Shown: positions 55,991 through 64,000 of the stretch, one piece after another
Numbering within the stretch: position 1 is the first letter of the stretch
How the letters are laid out: the number at the start of each line of letters is the position of its first letter
Origin: JBQLZQ01 sp052168355
GTDB taxonomy: Bacteria > Pseudomonadota > Alphaproteobacteria > DSM-16000 > Inquilinaceae
DNA: 64,000 bases
Direction: 5' to 3'
Assembly: GCA_052168355.1 (NCBI GenBank)
Contig: JBQLZQ010000085.1
Coordinates: forward strand, 86,074-150,073
Program-made: the position numbers and the translations under genes
Notes under the pieces: model-generated
What the model was told of the DNA's origin: nothing
The model's input: only the letters and a program-made list of their open reading frames with translations
The model's database searches: none

Positions 55991-56602
55991 ATGGCACGTC
56001 CCATCGATTTCTATTTCGACTTCGCCTCGCCATACGGATATCTCGCGGCCACGCAGATCGAACGGATCGCTCGCGCGCATGGCCGCTCCGTGGTGTGGCG
56101 GCCCATCCTGATCGGCGTGGCGATGAAGCTGACCGGCGGCCGTCCCTTGGTGGAGGTTCCCCTGCGGGCGGACTATACGCGGCGCGACGTTCCGCGGTTC
56201 GCCCGGCTGTTGGGCGTCCCGCTGACGATGCCGGCGGGTTTTCCGGAGATCAGCCTGGCGGGTTCGCGCGCCGTCTATTGGGTTGCCGACCGGGACGCCG
56301 GTCTCGCATCCCGCCTTGCCCGGGCGCTCTACGATGCCCATTGGGGGGAGGGGCGATCGATCAAGGCGCCCGAAACGGTGGCGGAACTGGCGGCCCCGCT
56401 TGGCATCGACGCCGCAGCCCTGATGGCCGCTGTCCAGACGCCGGAGATCAAGGAACGGCTGAAGACAGAGACCGCCGCCGCCCTGGAGCGCGGCGTCTTC
56501 GGGTCGCCCTTCATCTTTGTCGACGACGAGCCCTTTTGGGGCGCCGACCGCCTGGATCAGGTGGCGATGTGGCTCGCCGGGGCCGGTTCGGCCACGCCCT
56601 GA
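55991..56602 (+). CDS. 2-hydroxychromene-2-carboxylate isomerase-like DsbA-fold protein
   Basis: A 203-residue thioredoxin/DsbA-fold protein of the kappa-GST type; active-site Ser in FYFDFASPYGYL near 13, GSPFIFVDDEPFWGADRL near 172. It would use glutathione to isomerise an aromatic or chromene acid, or act on an unrelated substrate. Its last 46 bp overlap the converging dehydratase gene. Confidence 0.87.
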   Translation: MARPIDFYFDFASPYGYLAATQIERIARAHGRSVVWRPILIGVAMKLTGGRPLVEVPLRADYTRRDVPRFARLLGVPLTMPAGFPEISLAGSRAVYWVADRDAGLASRLARALYDAHWGEGRSIKAPETVAELAAPLGIDAAALMAAVQTPEIKERLKTETAAALERGVFGSPFIFVDDEPFWGADRLDQVAMWLAGAGSATP

Positions 56603-57555
56603 CCGGCCAGCACGCGGGCAAACATCTCACGATCGACATTGCCGCCCGACAGCACCAGCCCGACCTTCGTGCCCGCCATCCGCGTCCGCTCCTGCATCAG
56701 GGCCGCAAGGCTGGCCGCGCCGGCCCCCTCGGCGACGTTGTGGGTATCGGTGAAGAACGCGGTCATCGCCGCGGCCACCTCATCGTCGCTCACCGCGAGG
56801 ATACGGTCGACGTGGTCCCAGATCACGGCGAGCGCGTCATCGACGGGCGTGCGGCAGGCCATGCCGTCGGCCAGGATGGTGGTCACGGCGTGGCTGACCG
56901 GGGTCCGGCGGTCAAAGGACAGGGCATAGGACGGCGCGCCGGACGACACGACGCCGACAATCCGCGTGCGCAGCCCCAGCGCCTCCCGCGCCGCCACCAC
57001 GCCGACGATGCCGGAGCCAAGACCGATCGGGACATAAACCGTGTCCAGGTCGGGGACGGCGCGCAGCAGTTCCACCCCATAGGTGGCCACCCCCTTCACA
57101 AGCGCCGGTCCGAAGGACGGGACCGGGTGCAGCCCCTCCGTTTCCGCCAAAAGACGGGAGTGCTCAAGGGAGTCCTGGAAATCGTCGCCGTGCTCGATCA
57201 GCTCCGCCCCCAGCGCGCGCATCGCCGCGTTCTTTTCCCGGCCGTTGCCGTGGGGAACCACGATCACGCACCGCAATCCATGACGGGCGGCGGCAAACGC
57301 GACCGACTGTCCGTGGTTGCCGCGGGTTGCCGCGATCACACCGCGGACCGCCGGCGCTGTCCGCGCCAGTTCGGCCATGTAAATGAGCCCGCCCCGGATC
57401 TTGAAGGCCCCCACGGGCTGGTGGTTCTCATGCTTGACCCACACCTCCGCGCCCGTGCGCTGGCACAGCAGGGGCCAGCGGATCTGCGGCGTTGGCGGCA
57501 GCACCGCGCGGATGTCCGCCGCAGCCGCGTCGAGGGCTTCGAGACCGGGAAGCAT
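56557..57555 (-). CDS. Threonine-dehydratase-like PLP enzyme, no ACT domain
   Basis: PLP fold-type II enzyme of 332 residues. Schiff-base Lys52 in GAFKIRGG, Asn/substrate loop ATRGNHGQSVA near 80, glycine loop near 175 and PLP-phosphate motif SGGNVD near 312. It lacks the regulatory domain of biosynthetic IlvA, so it is a catabolic threonine/serine or hydroxyaspartate dehydratase. ATG 57555 with an AGGAGG site; an upstream frame extension is unsupported. Confidence 0.87.
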   Translation of the reverse strand: MLPGLEALDAAAADIRAVLPPTPQIRWPLLCQRTGAEVWVKHENHQPVGAFKIRGGLIYMAELARTAPAVRGVIAATRGNHGQSVAFAAARHGLRCVIVVPHGNGREKNAAMRALGAELIEHGDDFQDSLEHSRLLAETEGLHPVPSFGPALVKGVATYGVELLRAVPDLDTVYVPIGLGSGIVGVVAAREALGLRTRIVGVVSSGAPSYALSFDRRTPVSHAVTTILADGMACRTPVDDALAVIWDHVDRILAVSDDEVAAAMTAFFTDTHNVAEGAGAASLAALMQERTRMAGTKVGLVLSGGNVDREMFARVLAGQGVAEPAPASHIAT

Positions 57556-57805
57556 CGCGCCACATCCTCCTATGTTCGGGACCGGTTCAAGATGCCGGCG
57601 CGACCGCCGCCAGGCAAGTCCGGGAGAGCAAAATATTGTTCCGGGACAATCTTCTAGATCGTCTTCTTCCGATGCGTTCGGGACCCGCGCCGACGGCGCC
57701 GATTGTGCTTGCCGGCCCCCCGTTCGACAAGGCATGGTCGGGTCCAATGCAAAGAACAAACGTGGAGGCGGGCGTGATCGGGCACGGCAAGATCATGGGG
57801 GTCCG

Positions 57806-59413
57806 GTGGCCGTAATCCGCAGCGCCGTCGATACCCGCGCCCCCTCGTTCAAGGACAACGCGACGGCCATGCGCGCCCTGGTCGACGATCTGCGGGCGAC
57901 CGTGGGACGCGTCAAGGACGGCGGCGGCGCCCGCGCCCGCGACCGGCATGTCGGCCGGGGCAAGCTGCTGCCCAGGGACCGGGTGCGCACCCTTGTCGAT
58001 CCGGGATCGCCGTTCCTGGAGCTGTCGCAACTTGCCGCCCACGGCGTCTACGACGAAGAGGTACCGGCGGCCGGTCTGATCACGGGTATCGGCCGGGTCT
58101 CCGGCGTCGAATGCGTCATCGTCGCCAACGACGCCACGGTGAAGGGCGGCACCTACTATCCGCTGACCGTCAAGAAGCACCTGCGCGCGCAGGAGATTGC
58201 CCGCGAAAACAACCTTCCCTGTCTCTATCTGGTCGATTCGGGCGGGGCCAACCTGCCGCGTCAGGACGAGGTGTTCCCCGACCGCGACCATTTCGGGCGG
58301 ATCTTCTACAACCAGGCCAATTTGTCCGCCGCCGGGATACCGCAGATCGCTGTGGTCATGGGGTCGTGCACGGCCGGCGGCGCCTATGTCCCGGCCATGT
58401 CGGATGAGAGCATCATCGTCCGGGGTCAGGGTACGATCTTTCTGGGCGGTCCGCCGCTGGTCAAGGCGGCGACCGGGGAGGTGGTGACGGCGGAGGAGCT
58501 GGGCGGCGCCGACGTCCACGCCCGCACCTCCGGCGTCGTCGATCACTATGCCGAGGACGACGCCCACGCGCTGTCCATCGCCCGGCGGATCGTCGCCACC
58601 CTCAACCGGGTCAAGCGGCCGACCGTCGACCTGCGGACGCCGGCCGAGCCGTTGTACCCGGCCGAAGATTTGTACGGCATCGTCCCCGTCGACGCGCGCC
58701 GGCCCTACGACGTGCGCGATGTCATCGCCCGGCTGGTGGACGGATCGGATTTCGACGAGTTCAAGCAGCTCTACGGCGCCACCCTGGTGACCGGGTTCGC
58801 TCATATCCACGGCATGCCGGTGGGCATCGTCGCCAACAACGGCATCCTCTTTTCCGAAAGCGCGCTCAAGGGCGCCCACTTCATCGAACTGTGCTGCCAG
58901 CGGCGGGTGCCGCTGATCTTTCTGCAGAACATCTCCGGCTTCATGGTCGGCCGCAAGTACGAGGCGGGCGGCATCGCCCGCGACGGCGCCAAGCTGGTGA
59001 CGGCGGTGGCCTGCGCCCAGGTGCCCAAACTGACGGTGATCCTGGGCGGCAGTTTCGGCGCCGGCAATTACGGCATGTGCGGCCGCGCCTACGGTCCGCG
59101 GTTCTTGTGGATGTGGCCAAACGCCCGGATCTCCGTCATGGGGGGCGAACAGGCGGCCAATGTCCTGGCGCAGGTGCGCCGCGACTCCCTGGAAACGCGC
59201 GGCGAGAGCTGGTCCGAGGACGACGAGGACGCCTTCAAGGCGCCCATCCGCGACCAGTACGATCGCCAGGGTCATCCCTATTACGCCAGCGGGCGGCTTT
59301 GGGATGATGGGATCGTCGATCCGGCGGATACGCGCCGCGTTCTGGCGCTCGGTCTGTCGGCGGCGCTCAACGCGCCGGTTGCGCCGACGCGCTTTGGCGT
59401 GTTTCGGATGTGA
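57806..59413 (+). CDS. mccB: Methylcrotonyl-CoA carboxylase carboxyltransferase chain
   Basis: Carboxylates 3-methylcrotonyl-CoA with biotin from MccA. 535 residues, standard MccB size. LVDSGGANLPRQDEVFPDRDHFGRIFYNQAN near 150 (family marker PRQDEVFPD), GSCTAGGAYVPAMSDE near 192, GFMVGRKYEAGGIARDGAKL near 380. GTG 57806 is the first start in this frame after a long spacer. First gene of the leucine operon. Confidence 0.93.
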   Translation: MAVIRSAVDTRAPSFKDNATAMRALVDDLRATVGRVKDGGGARARDRHVGRGKLLPRDRVRTLVDPGSPFLELSQLAAHGVYDEEVPAAGLITGIGRVSGVECVIVANDATVKGGTYYPLTVKKHLRAQEIARENNLPCLYLVDSGGANLPRQDEVFPDRDHFGRIFYNQANLSAAGIPQIAVVMGSCTAGGAYVPAMSDESIIVRGQGTIFLGGPPLVKAATGEVVTAEELGGADVHARTSGVVDHYAEDDAHALSIARRIVATLNRVKRPTVDLRTPAEPLYPAEDLYGIVPVDARRPYDVRDVIARLVDGSDFDEFKQLYGATLVTGFAHIHGMPVGIVANNGILFSESALKGAHFIELCCQRRVPLIFLQNISGFMVGRKYEAGGIARDGAKLVTAVACAQVPKLTVILGGSFGAGNYGMCGRAYGPRFLWMWPNARISVMGGEQAANVLAQVRRDSLETRGESWSEDDEDAFKAPIRDQYDRQGHPYYASGRLWDDGIVDPADTRRVLALGLSAALNAPVAPTRFGVFRM

Positions 59414-59483
59414 GGGCGGTCATGGAATCCGCCCTGCGCACTGCAATCGCACGACCCTGCGCCAGAAACGTAGGAGTATCCTG

Positions 59484-60263
59484 ATGGACATGGCAGTTCT
59501 GGTCGCGGCCAAGGGTGGCGTTGGCACCGTGACGCTCAACCGCCCCGCGACCCACAATGCCTTCGACGACGCCATGATCGCCCGGCTGACGAGCGCCTTG
59601 CGCGACCTGGCCGAGGACTCCCAGGTGCGCATGGTGGTGCTGCGCGCGGAGGGCACCAGCTTTTCGGCCGGCGGTGATCTTGGCTGGATGAAGGCAATGG
59701 CCGGCTACAGCCAGGAGCGCAATGTGGCCGACGCCCGCGCCCTGGCCGATCTGATGAACACCCTGGACCGCCTACCCAAGCCGACCGTCGCCCTGGTCCA
59801 GGGGTCGGCCTATGGGGGCGGGGTCGGTCTGGTCGCCTGCTGCGATATCGCCATCGTCGCCGACTCGGCCAGCTTCAGCCTGTCGGAGGTCCGACTGGGC
59901 CTGATTCCAGCGGCCATCGGCCCCTATGTGATCGCTGCCATCGGTGCCCGGGCGGCGCGGCGGTATATGCTGACCGGGGAACGGTTCAACGCGGCCGAGG
60001 CCCTCCGACTGGGGCTGGCCCACGAGGTCGTGCCGCCCTACATGCTGGAGGCCACCCTGGAGCGGGTGCTGGCGGATCTTGCCGCCGGCGGCCCCTTGGC
60101 CCAGGCCAACGCCAAGGATCTCATCCGTTTGATCACCCCCGGCCCCGACGATGCGCTGATCGAGGAGACGGCCCAGCGCATCGCCGATCTGCGCGCATCG
60201 CCGGAAGGCCGCGAGGGGATCGGCGCCTTTCTGGAGAAGCGCGCGCCGGCGTGGCGGCCATGA
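59484..60263 (+). CDS. Methylglutaconyl-CoA hydratase (enoyl-CoA hydratase family)
   Basis: Crotonase-fold enzyme of 259 residues. Oxyanion loop SFSAGGDLGWMKAM near 55-68 and SAYGGGVGLVACCDIA near 107, LSEVRLGLIPAAI near 133. Position between mccB and mccA assigns hydration of 3-methylglutaconyl-CoA to HMG-CoA. TAGGAG eight bases before ATG; overlaps mccA (ATGA). Confidence 0.9.
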   Translation: MDMAVLVAAKGGVGTVTLNRPATHNAFDDAMIARLTSALRDLAEDSQVRMVVLRAEGTSFSAGGDLGWMKAMAGYSQERNVADARALADLMNTLDRLPKPTVALVQGSAYGGGVGLVACCDIAIVADSASFSLSEVRLGLIPAAIGPYVIAAIGARAARRYMLTGERFNAAEALRLGLAHEVVPPYMLEATLERVLADLAAGGPLAQANAKDLIRLITPGPDDALIEETAQRIADLRASPEGREGIGAFLEKRAPAWRP

Positions 60264-62293
60264 GCGCCGGATTGGCCACGCTGCTGATCGCCAATCGCGG
60301 TGAAATCGCCTGCAGGATCGCGCGGACCGCCCGGCGCATGGGCATCGGGGTCGTCGCGGTCTATTCCGACGCCGACCGCGACGCCCTGCATGTGGCGTTG
60401 GCCGACGAGGCTTATGCCATCGGGCCCGCGCCGGCGTCGGACAGCTATCTCAACGCCGCCGCCGTCCTGGACGCCGCCCGGCGGTCGGGTGCCGACGCGA
60501 TCCATCCCGGCTATGGGTTCCTGTCGGAGAACGCCGACTTCGCCGAGGCCTGCGCCGCCGCCGGCATCGTCTTCGTCGGTCCGCCGCCCGCCGCCATCCG
60601 CGCCATGGGCGGCAAGAGCGCGGCCAAGGCGCTGATGGAAAAGGCCGGCGTGCCGCTGGTGCCCGGCTATCACGGCGACGATCAGTCGCCCGCGGTCCTG
60701 GCGGACGCCGCCTCGGCCATCGGCTACCCGGTCCTGATCAAGGCGTCGGCCGGCGGCGGTGGGCGCGGCATGCGGGTGGTGGAGAGCGCCGAGGGTTTCG
60801 TCGCGGCGTTGGAGGCGGCGCAGCGCGAATCGGCGGCCGCGTTCGGCGACGATCGGGTGCTGATCGAAAAATATCTCGCCCGGCCGCGGCATGTCGAGGT
60901 GCAGGTGCTCGCCGATGGCGCCGGCGCCTGCCTGTCCCTTTGGGAGCGAGATTGCTCGATCCAAAGACGCCACCAGAAGGTGGTGGAGGAAGCGCCGGCG
61001 TCGGGTCTCGATCCCGAAACGCGGATCGCGATGGGCGAGGCCGCCGTCGCGGCGGCCCGGGCCATCGGCTATGTCAGCGCCGGCACCGTTGAGTTCCTGC
61101 TCGACACAGCGGATCGACAATCGTTCTTTTTCATGGAGATGAACACCCGTCTTCAGGTGGAACATCCGGTGACCGAACTGATCACGGGATTGGATCTCGT
61201 GGAGTGGCAGTTGCGCATCGCCGCCGGCGAGCCGCTGTCGATGACCCAGGAGGCGGTGCCGTGCCACGGACACGCCATCGAGGTCCGGATCTACGCCGAG
61301 GATCCGGCCAACGGGTTTCTGCCGGCGGCCGGGACCTTGCGCCATCTCGCCTTTCCGGCCCCGGGACCGCATGTGCGTATCGACGGGGCGGTGCGCGCCG
61401 GCGATGCCGTCAGCATCCATTACGACCCGATGATCGCCAAGCTGATCGTGTGGGATGACGACCGGCCGGCCGCGGTGCTGCGGCTGCGCAACGCCCTTGC
61501 CGAAACGCAGATCGCCGGACTGACCAGCAATCTGGATTTTCTGCGCGCCGTGGCCGGGCATCCCGCCTTTGCCGCGTCGCACCTCGACACCGGTTTTATC
61601 GACCGGCATGCCGCCGATCTGCTGGGTCCGCAGCCGCCGGTCGATCCGCCGACGCTGGCGCTCGCCGCGCTGGGTGTGCTGTTGACCCGCCGGCGGGCGG
61701 CGGCGGCCCGGGCGGCCGCGTCGTCCGATCCATGGTCGCCGTGGCACGCCATGGATGGATGGCGGCTCAACGATCGGGCCCGCACCGTGCTGGTGTTCCG
61801 CGATGGCAAGACCGAGCATCCGGTGGCGGTCATCTACCGCGCCGATGGCGGTTTCGACGTGACCATCGACGGCGTCGAGCTCGCCGTCCAGGGCGATCTG
61901 GCGGCGGATGGTACCCTCGACGCCGATATCGGCGGCGTTCGCCGGCGGGTGACCGTGCTGTGCGCGGGTGCCGACGTGACCCTGCTGGGCACGGCGGCCG
62001 GCACGCGCCATCTGATCCTGGCCGACCCGCTGGACGCCGCCGACCGGGTGACGGCCGGCGCCGGCCATCTCACGGCGCCCATGCCCGGACGGGTGGTCAA
62101 GGTTCTGGTGGCGGTCGATCAGCGGGTTGCGGCGGGCACGCCTCTGATCGTCGTCGAGGCGATGAAGATGGAGCACACCGTGACCGCGCCGGTGGCGGGC
62201 CGGGTGATCGCGGTTCCCTTCGGCGTCGGCGATCAGGTCGACGAGGGGGCCGACCTGATCGATCTGGAGCCGTATGACGAGGCGACGGCGTGA
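60260..62293 (+). CDS. mccA: Methylcrotonyl-CoA carboxylase biotin chain
   Basis: Biotin carboxylase plus carrier, 677 residues: LLIANRGEIACRIA, KASAGGGGRGMRV near 160, MEMNTRLQVEHPVTELITGLD near 290, carrier lysine about 636 in VVEAMKMEH. Resembles pccA at 36730 but the operon fixes it as MccA. ATG 60260 overlaps the hydratase, GTG of HMG-CoA lyase overlaps its stop. Confidence 0.93.
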   Translation: MSAGLATLLIANRGEIACRIARTARRMGIGVVAVYSDADRDALHVALADEAYAIGPAPASDSYLNAAAVLDAARRSGADAIHPGYGFLSENADFAEACAAAGIVFVGPPPAAIRAMGGKSAAKALMEKAGVPLVPGYHGDDQSPAVLADAASAIGYPVLIKASAGGGGRGMRVVESAEGFVAALEAAQRESAAAFGDDRVLIEKYLARPRHVEVQVLADGAGACLSLWERDCSIQRRHQKVVEEAPASGLDPETRIAMGEAAVAAARAIGYVSAGTVEFLLDTADRQSFFFMEMNTRLQVEHPVTELITGLDLVEWQLRIAAGEPLSMTQEAVPCHGHAIEVRIYAEDPANGFLPAAGTLRHLAFPAPGPHVRIDGAVRAGDAVSIHYDPMIAKLIVWDDDRPAAVLRLRNALAETQIAGLTSNLDFLRAVAGHPAFAASHLDTGFIDRHAADLLGPQPPVDPPTLALAALGVLLTRRRAAAARAAASSDPWSPWHAMDGWRLNDRARTVLVFRDGKTEHPVAVIYRADGGFDVTIDGVELAVQGDLAADGTLDADIGGVRRRVTVLCAGADVTLLGTAAGTRHLILADPLDAADRVTAGAGHLTAPMPGRVVKVLVAVDQRVAAGTPLIVVEAMKMEHTVTAPVAGRVIAVPFGVGDQVDEGADLIDLEPYDEATA

Positions 62294-63219
62294 AGGGCCT
62301 TCCGGCGACTGTACGGCTGGTCGAGGTCGGACCGCGTGACGGCTTGCAGAACGAGCCGGTTTCGGTGCCGGTCGCCGTCAAGGTCGGGTTGATCGACCGC
62401 CTTGCCGCCGCGGGCCTGACGAGCATCGAGGCCGGTGCCTTCGTGTCGCCGAAATGGGTGCCGCAGATGGCCGACACGGCCGCCGTCCTGGCCGGCATCG
62501 CGCGGCGACCCGGTGTCTCCTATCCGGTGCTGGTTCCCAACATGACCGGGTTCGATGCAGCCGTGGCCGCCGGCGTCACCGAGATCGCGGTGTTCGCCGC
62601 CGCCTCGGAAAGCTTCAGCCGGCGCAATATCAACTGCTCGATCGACGAAAGCCTGGACCGGTTCGCGCCGGTTTGCGCCGCCGCCGCGTCCCGCGGCATC
62701 ACCGTCAGGGGCTATGTCTCCTGCGTGCTTGGCTGCCCCTACGAAGGCGCGGTGCCGCCGGCGCGGGTGGCCGATGTCGCCGCCCGGCTCGCCGCCCTGG
62801 GATGCGCGGAGATTTCCTTGGGCGACACGATCGGCGTCGGCACGCCCGGCCAGGTTCTGGTCATGATCGATGCCGTGGCCCGGACGGTTGACCGCGGCCG
62901 GTTGGCCGTCCATTTCCACGATACCTACGGTCAGGCGCTGGCCAATATCTATGCCGCCCTGGGGGCCGGGATCGCCGTGGTCGATACGGCCGTCGGCGGT
63001 CTCGGCGGGTGCCCCTATGCCAGGGGTGCCACCGGCAATGTCGCGACGGAGGACGTGCTGTACATGCTCGACGGATTGGGGGTGACGACCGGTGTCGACC
63101 TGGACAGGGTGTTGGCGGCGGGCGCCTTTATCGCCGCGGCGCTGGGGCGTGCGCCCGAATCGCGCGTCGCGCGGGCCCGGGGGACGTCGGCGTCCGGCGA
63201 ATCGGGAACGGCGGCGTGA
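62290..63219 (+). CDS. Hydroxymethylglutaryl-CoA lyase
   Basis: Splits HMG-CoA into acetyl-CoA and acetoacetate. 309 residues, TIM barrel: VGPRDGLQNEP near 10-20, CVLGCPYEGAV near 148, HFHDTYGQALAN near 210 (metal His) and catalytic Cys in GGLGGCPYARGATGN near 240. GTG 62290 overlaps mccA. Confidence 0.93.
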   Translation: MKGLPATVRLVEVGPRDGLQNEPVSVPVAVKVGLIDRLAAAGLTSIEAGAFVSPKWVPQMADTAAVLAGIARRPGVSYPVLVPNMTGFDAAVAAGVTEIAVFAAASESFSRRNINCSIDESLDRFAPVCAAAASRGITVRGYVSCVLGCPYEGAVPPARVADVAARLAALGCAEISLGDTIGVGTPGQVLVMIDAVARTVDRGRLAVHFHDTYGQALANIYAALGAGIAVVDTAVGGLGGCPYARGATGNVATEDVLYMLDGLGVTTGVDLDRVLAAGAFIAAALGRAPESRVARARGTSASGESGTAA

Positions 63220-63653
63220 CCGTCAACCTTCTCAAGATGTCGGTCGGCACCGCCAGTATCGATCACTTGCGGCGCGGGCAACGGGCGCGGGCGGTGGATG
63301 TCGGGGGGCGGACGATCGTTCCCGGCTATACCCGCAACATGCCGCGACGCCGGGCCGAGATCATCGACGGCGGATCGATTTATTGGATCATCAGGGGGGT
63401 GATCGTGGTGCGTCAACCTGTGCTCGATCTGCTCGACGAAGTCGACGGGGAAGGGCGGCGGTTCTGCCGCATGCATCTCGATCCGGAGCTGGTGGCGACG
63501 GATCCCGTGCCGCATCGGCCGATGCAGGGATGGCGGTATCTGGAGGCGACGTCCGCTCCGCGCGACCTCGATGTCCATGCGCCGGGCGGGTTCGGCGAGG
63601 AGGCACCGCCGGCTGAAATGCTGCGCGAGCTGCGCGCCCTGGGATTGTTGTGA
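63216..63653 (+). CDS. DUF1489 protein
   Basis: A 145-residue protein of unknown function found in alphaproteobacteria, typical pattern: NLLKMSVGTASIDHL, RRRAEIIDGGSIYWIIRGVI near 45-65 and HRPMQGWRYLEATSAPRDL near 103. GTG 63216 overlaps the lyase stop. Its reason for being in the leucine operon is unknown. Confidence 0.88.
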   Translation: MTVNLLKMSVGTASIDHLRRGQRARAVDVGGRTIVPGYTRNMPRRRAEIIDGGSIYWIIRGVIVVRQPVLDLLDEVDGEGRRFCRMHLDPELVATDPVPHRPMQGWRYLEATSAPRDLDVHAPGGFGEEAPPAEMLRELRALGLL

Positions 63654-63659
63654 GTCGAG

Positions 63660-63679
63660 GCGCCGGGCAACGGCGTTTT
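63660..63679 (+). terminator. Possible terminator of the leucine operon
   Basis: CGCCG-GGCAA-CGGCG followed by TTTT, eight bases after the DUF1489 stop. The stem is only 5 bp, so it is weak. Confidence 0.4.
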
Positions 63680-63830
63680 CCGACACGCTTTTCGCTTTTA
63701 TGTCTGGACAGGGCGGAGGCGGGCCCCTATATCTCCCTTCACCCGGCCGGGACGGTATGTTCTGGAAGGGTTACGATCAGGCCCCACAGATTTTGACGCC
63801 GACATCGGCTCGATGAAGGCGGCGGGGTTT

Positions 63831-63858
63831 GTTCGTTCATCGGGCGTTTTGAACGAAC
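63831..63858. other. Inverted repeat in the right-end spacer
   Basis: GTTCGTTC (63831-63838) and GAACGAAC (63851-63858) pair perfectly over 8 bp across a 12-base loop. It could be an operator or leader stem for a gene starting near the window end. The rest of the 63654-63966 stretch shows nothing recognisable beyond a CTATAT at about 63727 that might be a -10 box. Confidence 0.3.
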
Positions 63859-63966
63859 GATGACCATACACGATCACCCGGCGACGTTGTGCTCTCGTCT
63901 TGCGAGAAGCGGCGTCTGTCGGGCCGGCCGAGGTCTCGGGCCTTGGCGCGGATATAGGACAAGTGA

Positions 63967-64000
63967 ATGGAAGAAGAAGGGATGCGCGGACGGCGGGTCT
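63967..64000 (+). CDS. Possible 5' end of a gene cut by the window edge
   Basis: ATG 63967 has AGGA about eight bases ahead and reads MEEEGMRGRRV before the window ends. An overlapping frame from ATG 63860 is also open. Too short to identify. Confidence 0.3.
   Translation, partial: MEEEGMRGRRV

Noticed and set aside
55888..57657. Long plus-strand frame across the isomerase and dehydratase
   Set aside because: Different frame from the isomerase and antisense to the dehydratase; both of those have clear catalytic motifs.

Overview
The window is GC-rich DNA, roughly two-thirds G+C, from a chromosome that is almost certainly alphaproteobacterial and probably Rhodospirillales-like. The markers are an ATP12-type F1-ATPase chaperone, a DUF1489 protein, a PAS_5-type protein, an HWE-family histidine kinase, a promoter matching the alphaproteobacterial EcfG stress sigma consensus, and tight operons joined by ATGA/GTGA stop-start overlaps. 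It looks like ordinary chromosome: no phage, conjugative or IS genes were seen. The only plainly foreign-looking stretch is a low-GC GIY-YIG gene beside a tRNA-Leu.

Layout. 1-5.4 kb: a tctCBA solute transporter with a co-transcribed sulfatase (cut by the window edge) and a divergent LysR regulator. 5.5-9.6 kb: a secreted phytase-family esterase-like protein and an orphan 5TM-PAS histidine kinase. 9.7-18.6 kb: a divergent catabolic locus around a GntR/FCD regulator. One arm holds a TIGR04076 protein, an aldo/keto reductase, a SnoaL-like protein and a periplasmic binding protein; the other holds livGFHM and an aldo/keto reductase fused to a Rid domain. 18.8-25 kb: an SDR, a KaiC-like protein with an HWE kinase, a single-domain response regulator behind an EcfG-type promoter, an MscS channel and a HAD dehalogenase. 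25.1-27.9 kb: a sugar-type operon (SMP-30 lactonase, Gfo/Idh dehydrogenase, GntR). 28-31.7 kb: an envelope locus with an arylsulfotransferase-like protein, two uncharacterised membrane proteins and a nucleotide-dependent sulfotransferase, followed by tandem repeats. 32-34.6 kb: a Tat-exported OpgD-type glucan protein and ATP12.

34.6-47.1 kb is central metabolism: propionyl-CoA carboxylase (pccB, a VOC protein, pccA), a DUF2254 membrane protein, acylphosphatase, lipB, tRNA-Leu(GAG), GIY-YIG, then an operon of NADP-malic enzyme, MgtE, a PaaI thioesterase and isovaleryl-CoA dehydrogenase. 47.4-57.6 kb is mixed: a DUF882 peptidase-like protein, a Crp/Fnr regulator divergent from a periplasmic protein, a VapBC toxin-antitoxin pair, a thiolase, a cupin, a peptidoglycan-binding protein, a Rid protein, an SDR, an acyl-CoA dehydrogenase, a PAS protein, a DsbA-like isomerase and a threonine-dehydratase-like enzyme. 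57.8-63.7 kb is the leucine operon mccB, enoyl-CoA hydratase, mccA, HMG-CoA lyase and DUF1489.

Together, isovaleryl-CoA dehydrogenase, methylcrotonyl-CoA carboxylase, methylglutaconyl-CoA hydratase, HMG-CoA lyase and the thiolase make a complete route from isovaleryl-CoA to acetyl-CoA. Propionyl-CoA carboxylase would handle the propionyl-CoA from valine, isoleucine and odd-chain acids. The least explained parts, and so the best candidates for something new, are the sulfotransferase/membrane-protein locus at 28-31.7 kb, the reductase-Rid-transporter locus at 9.7-18.6 kb, and the KaiC-HWE kinase module at 19.8-24.3 kb.
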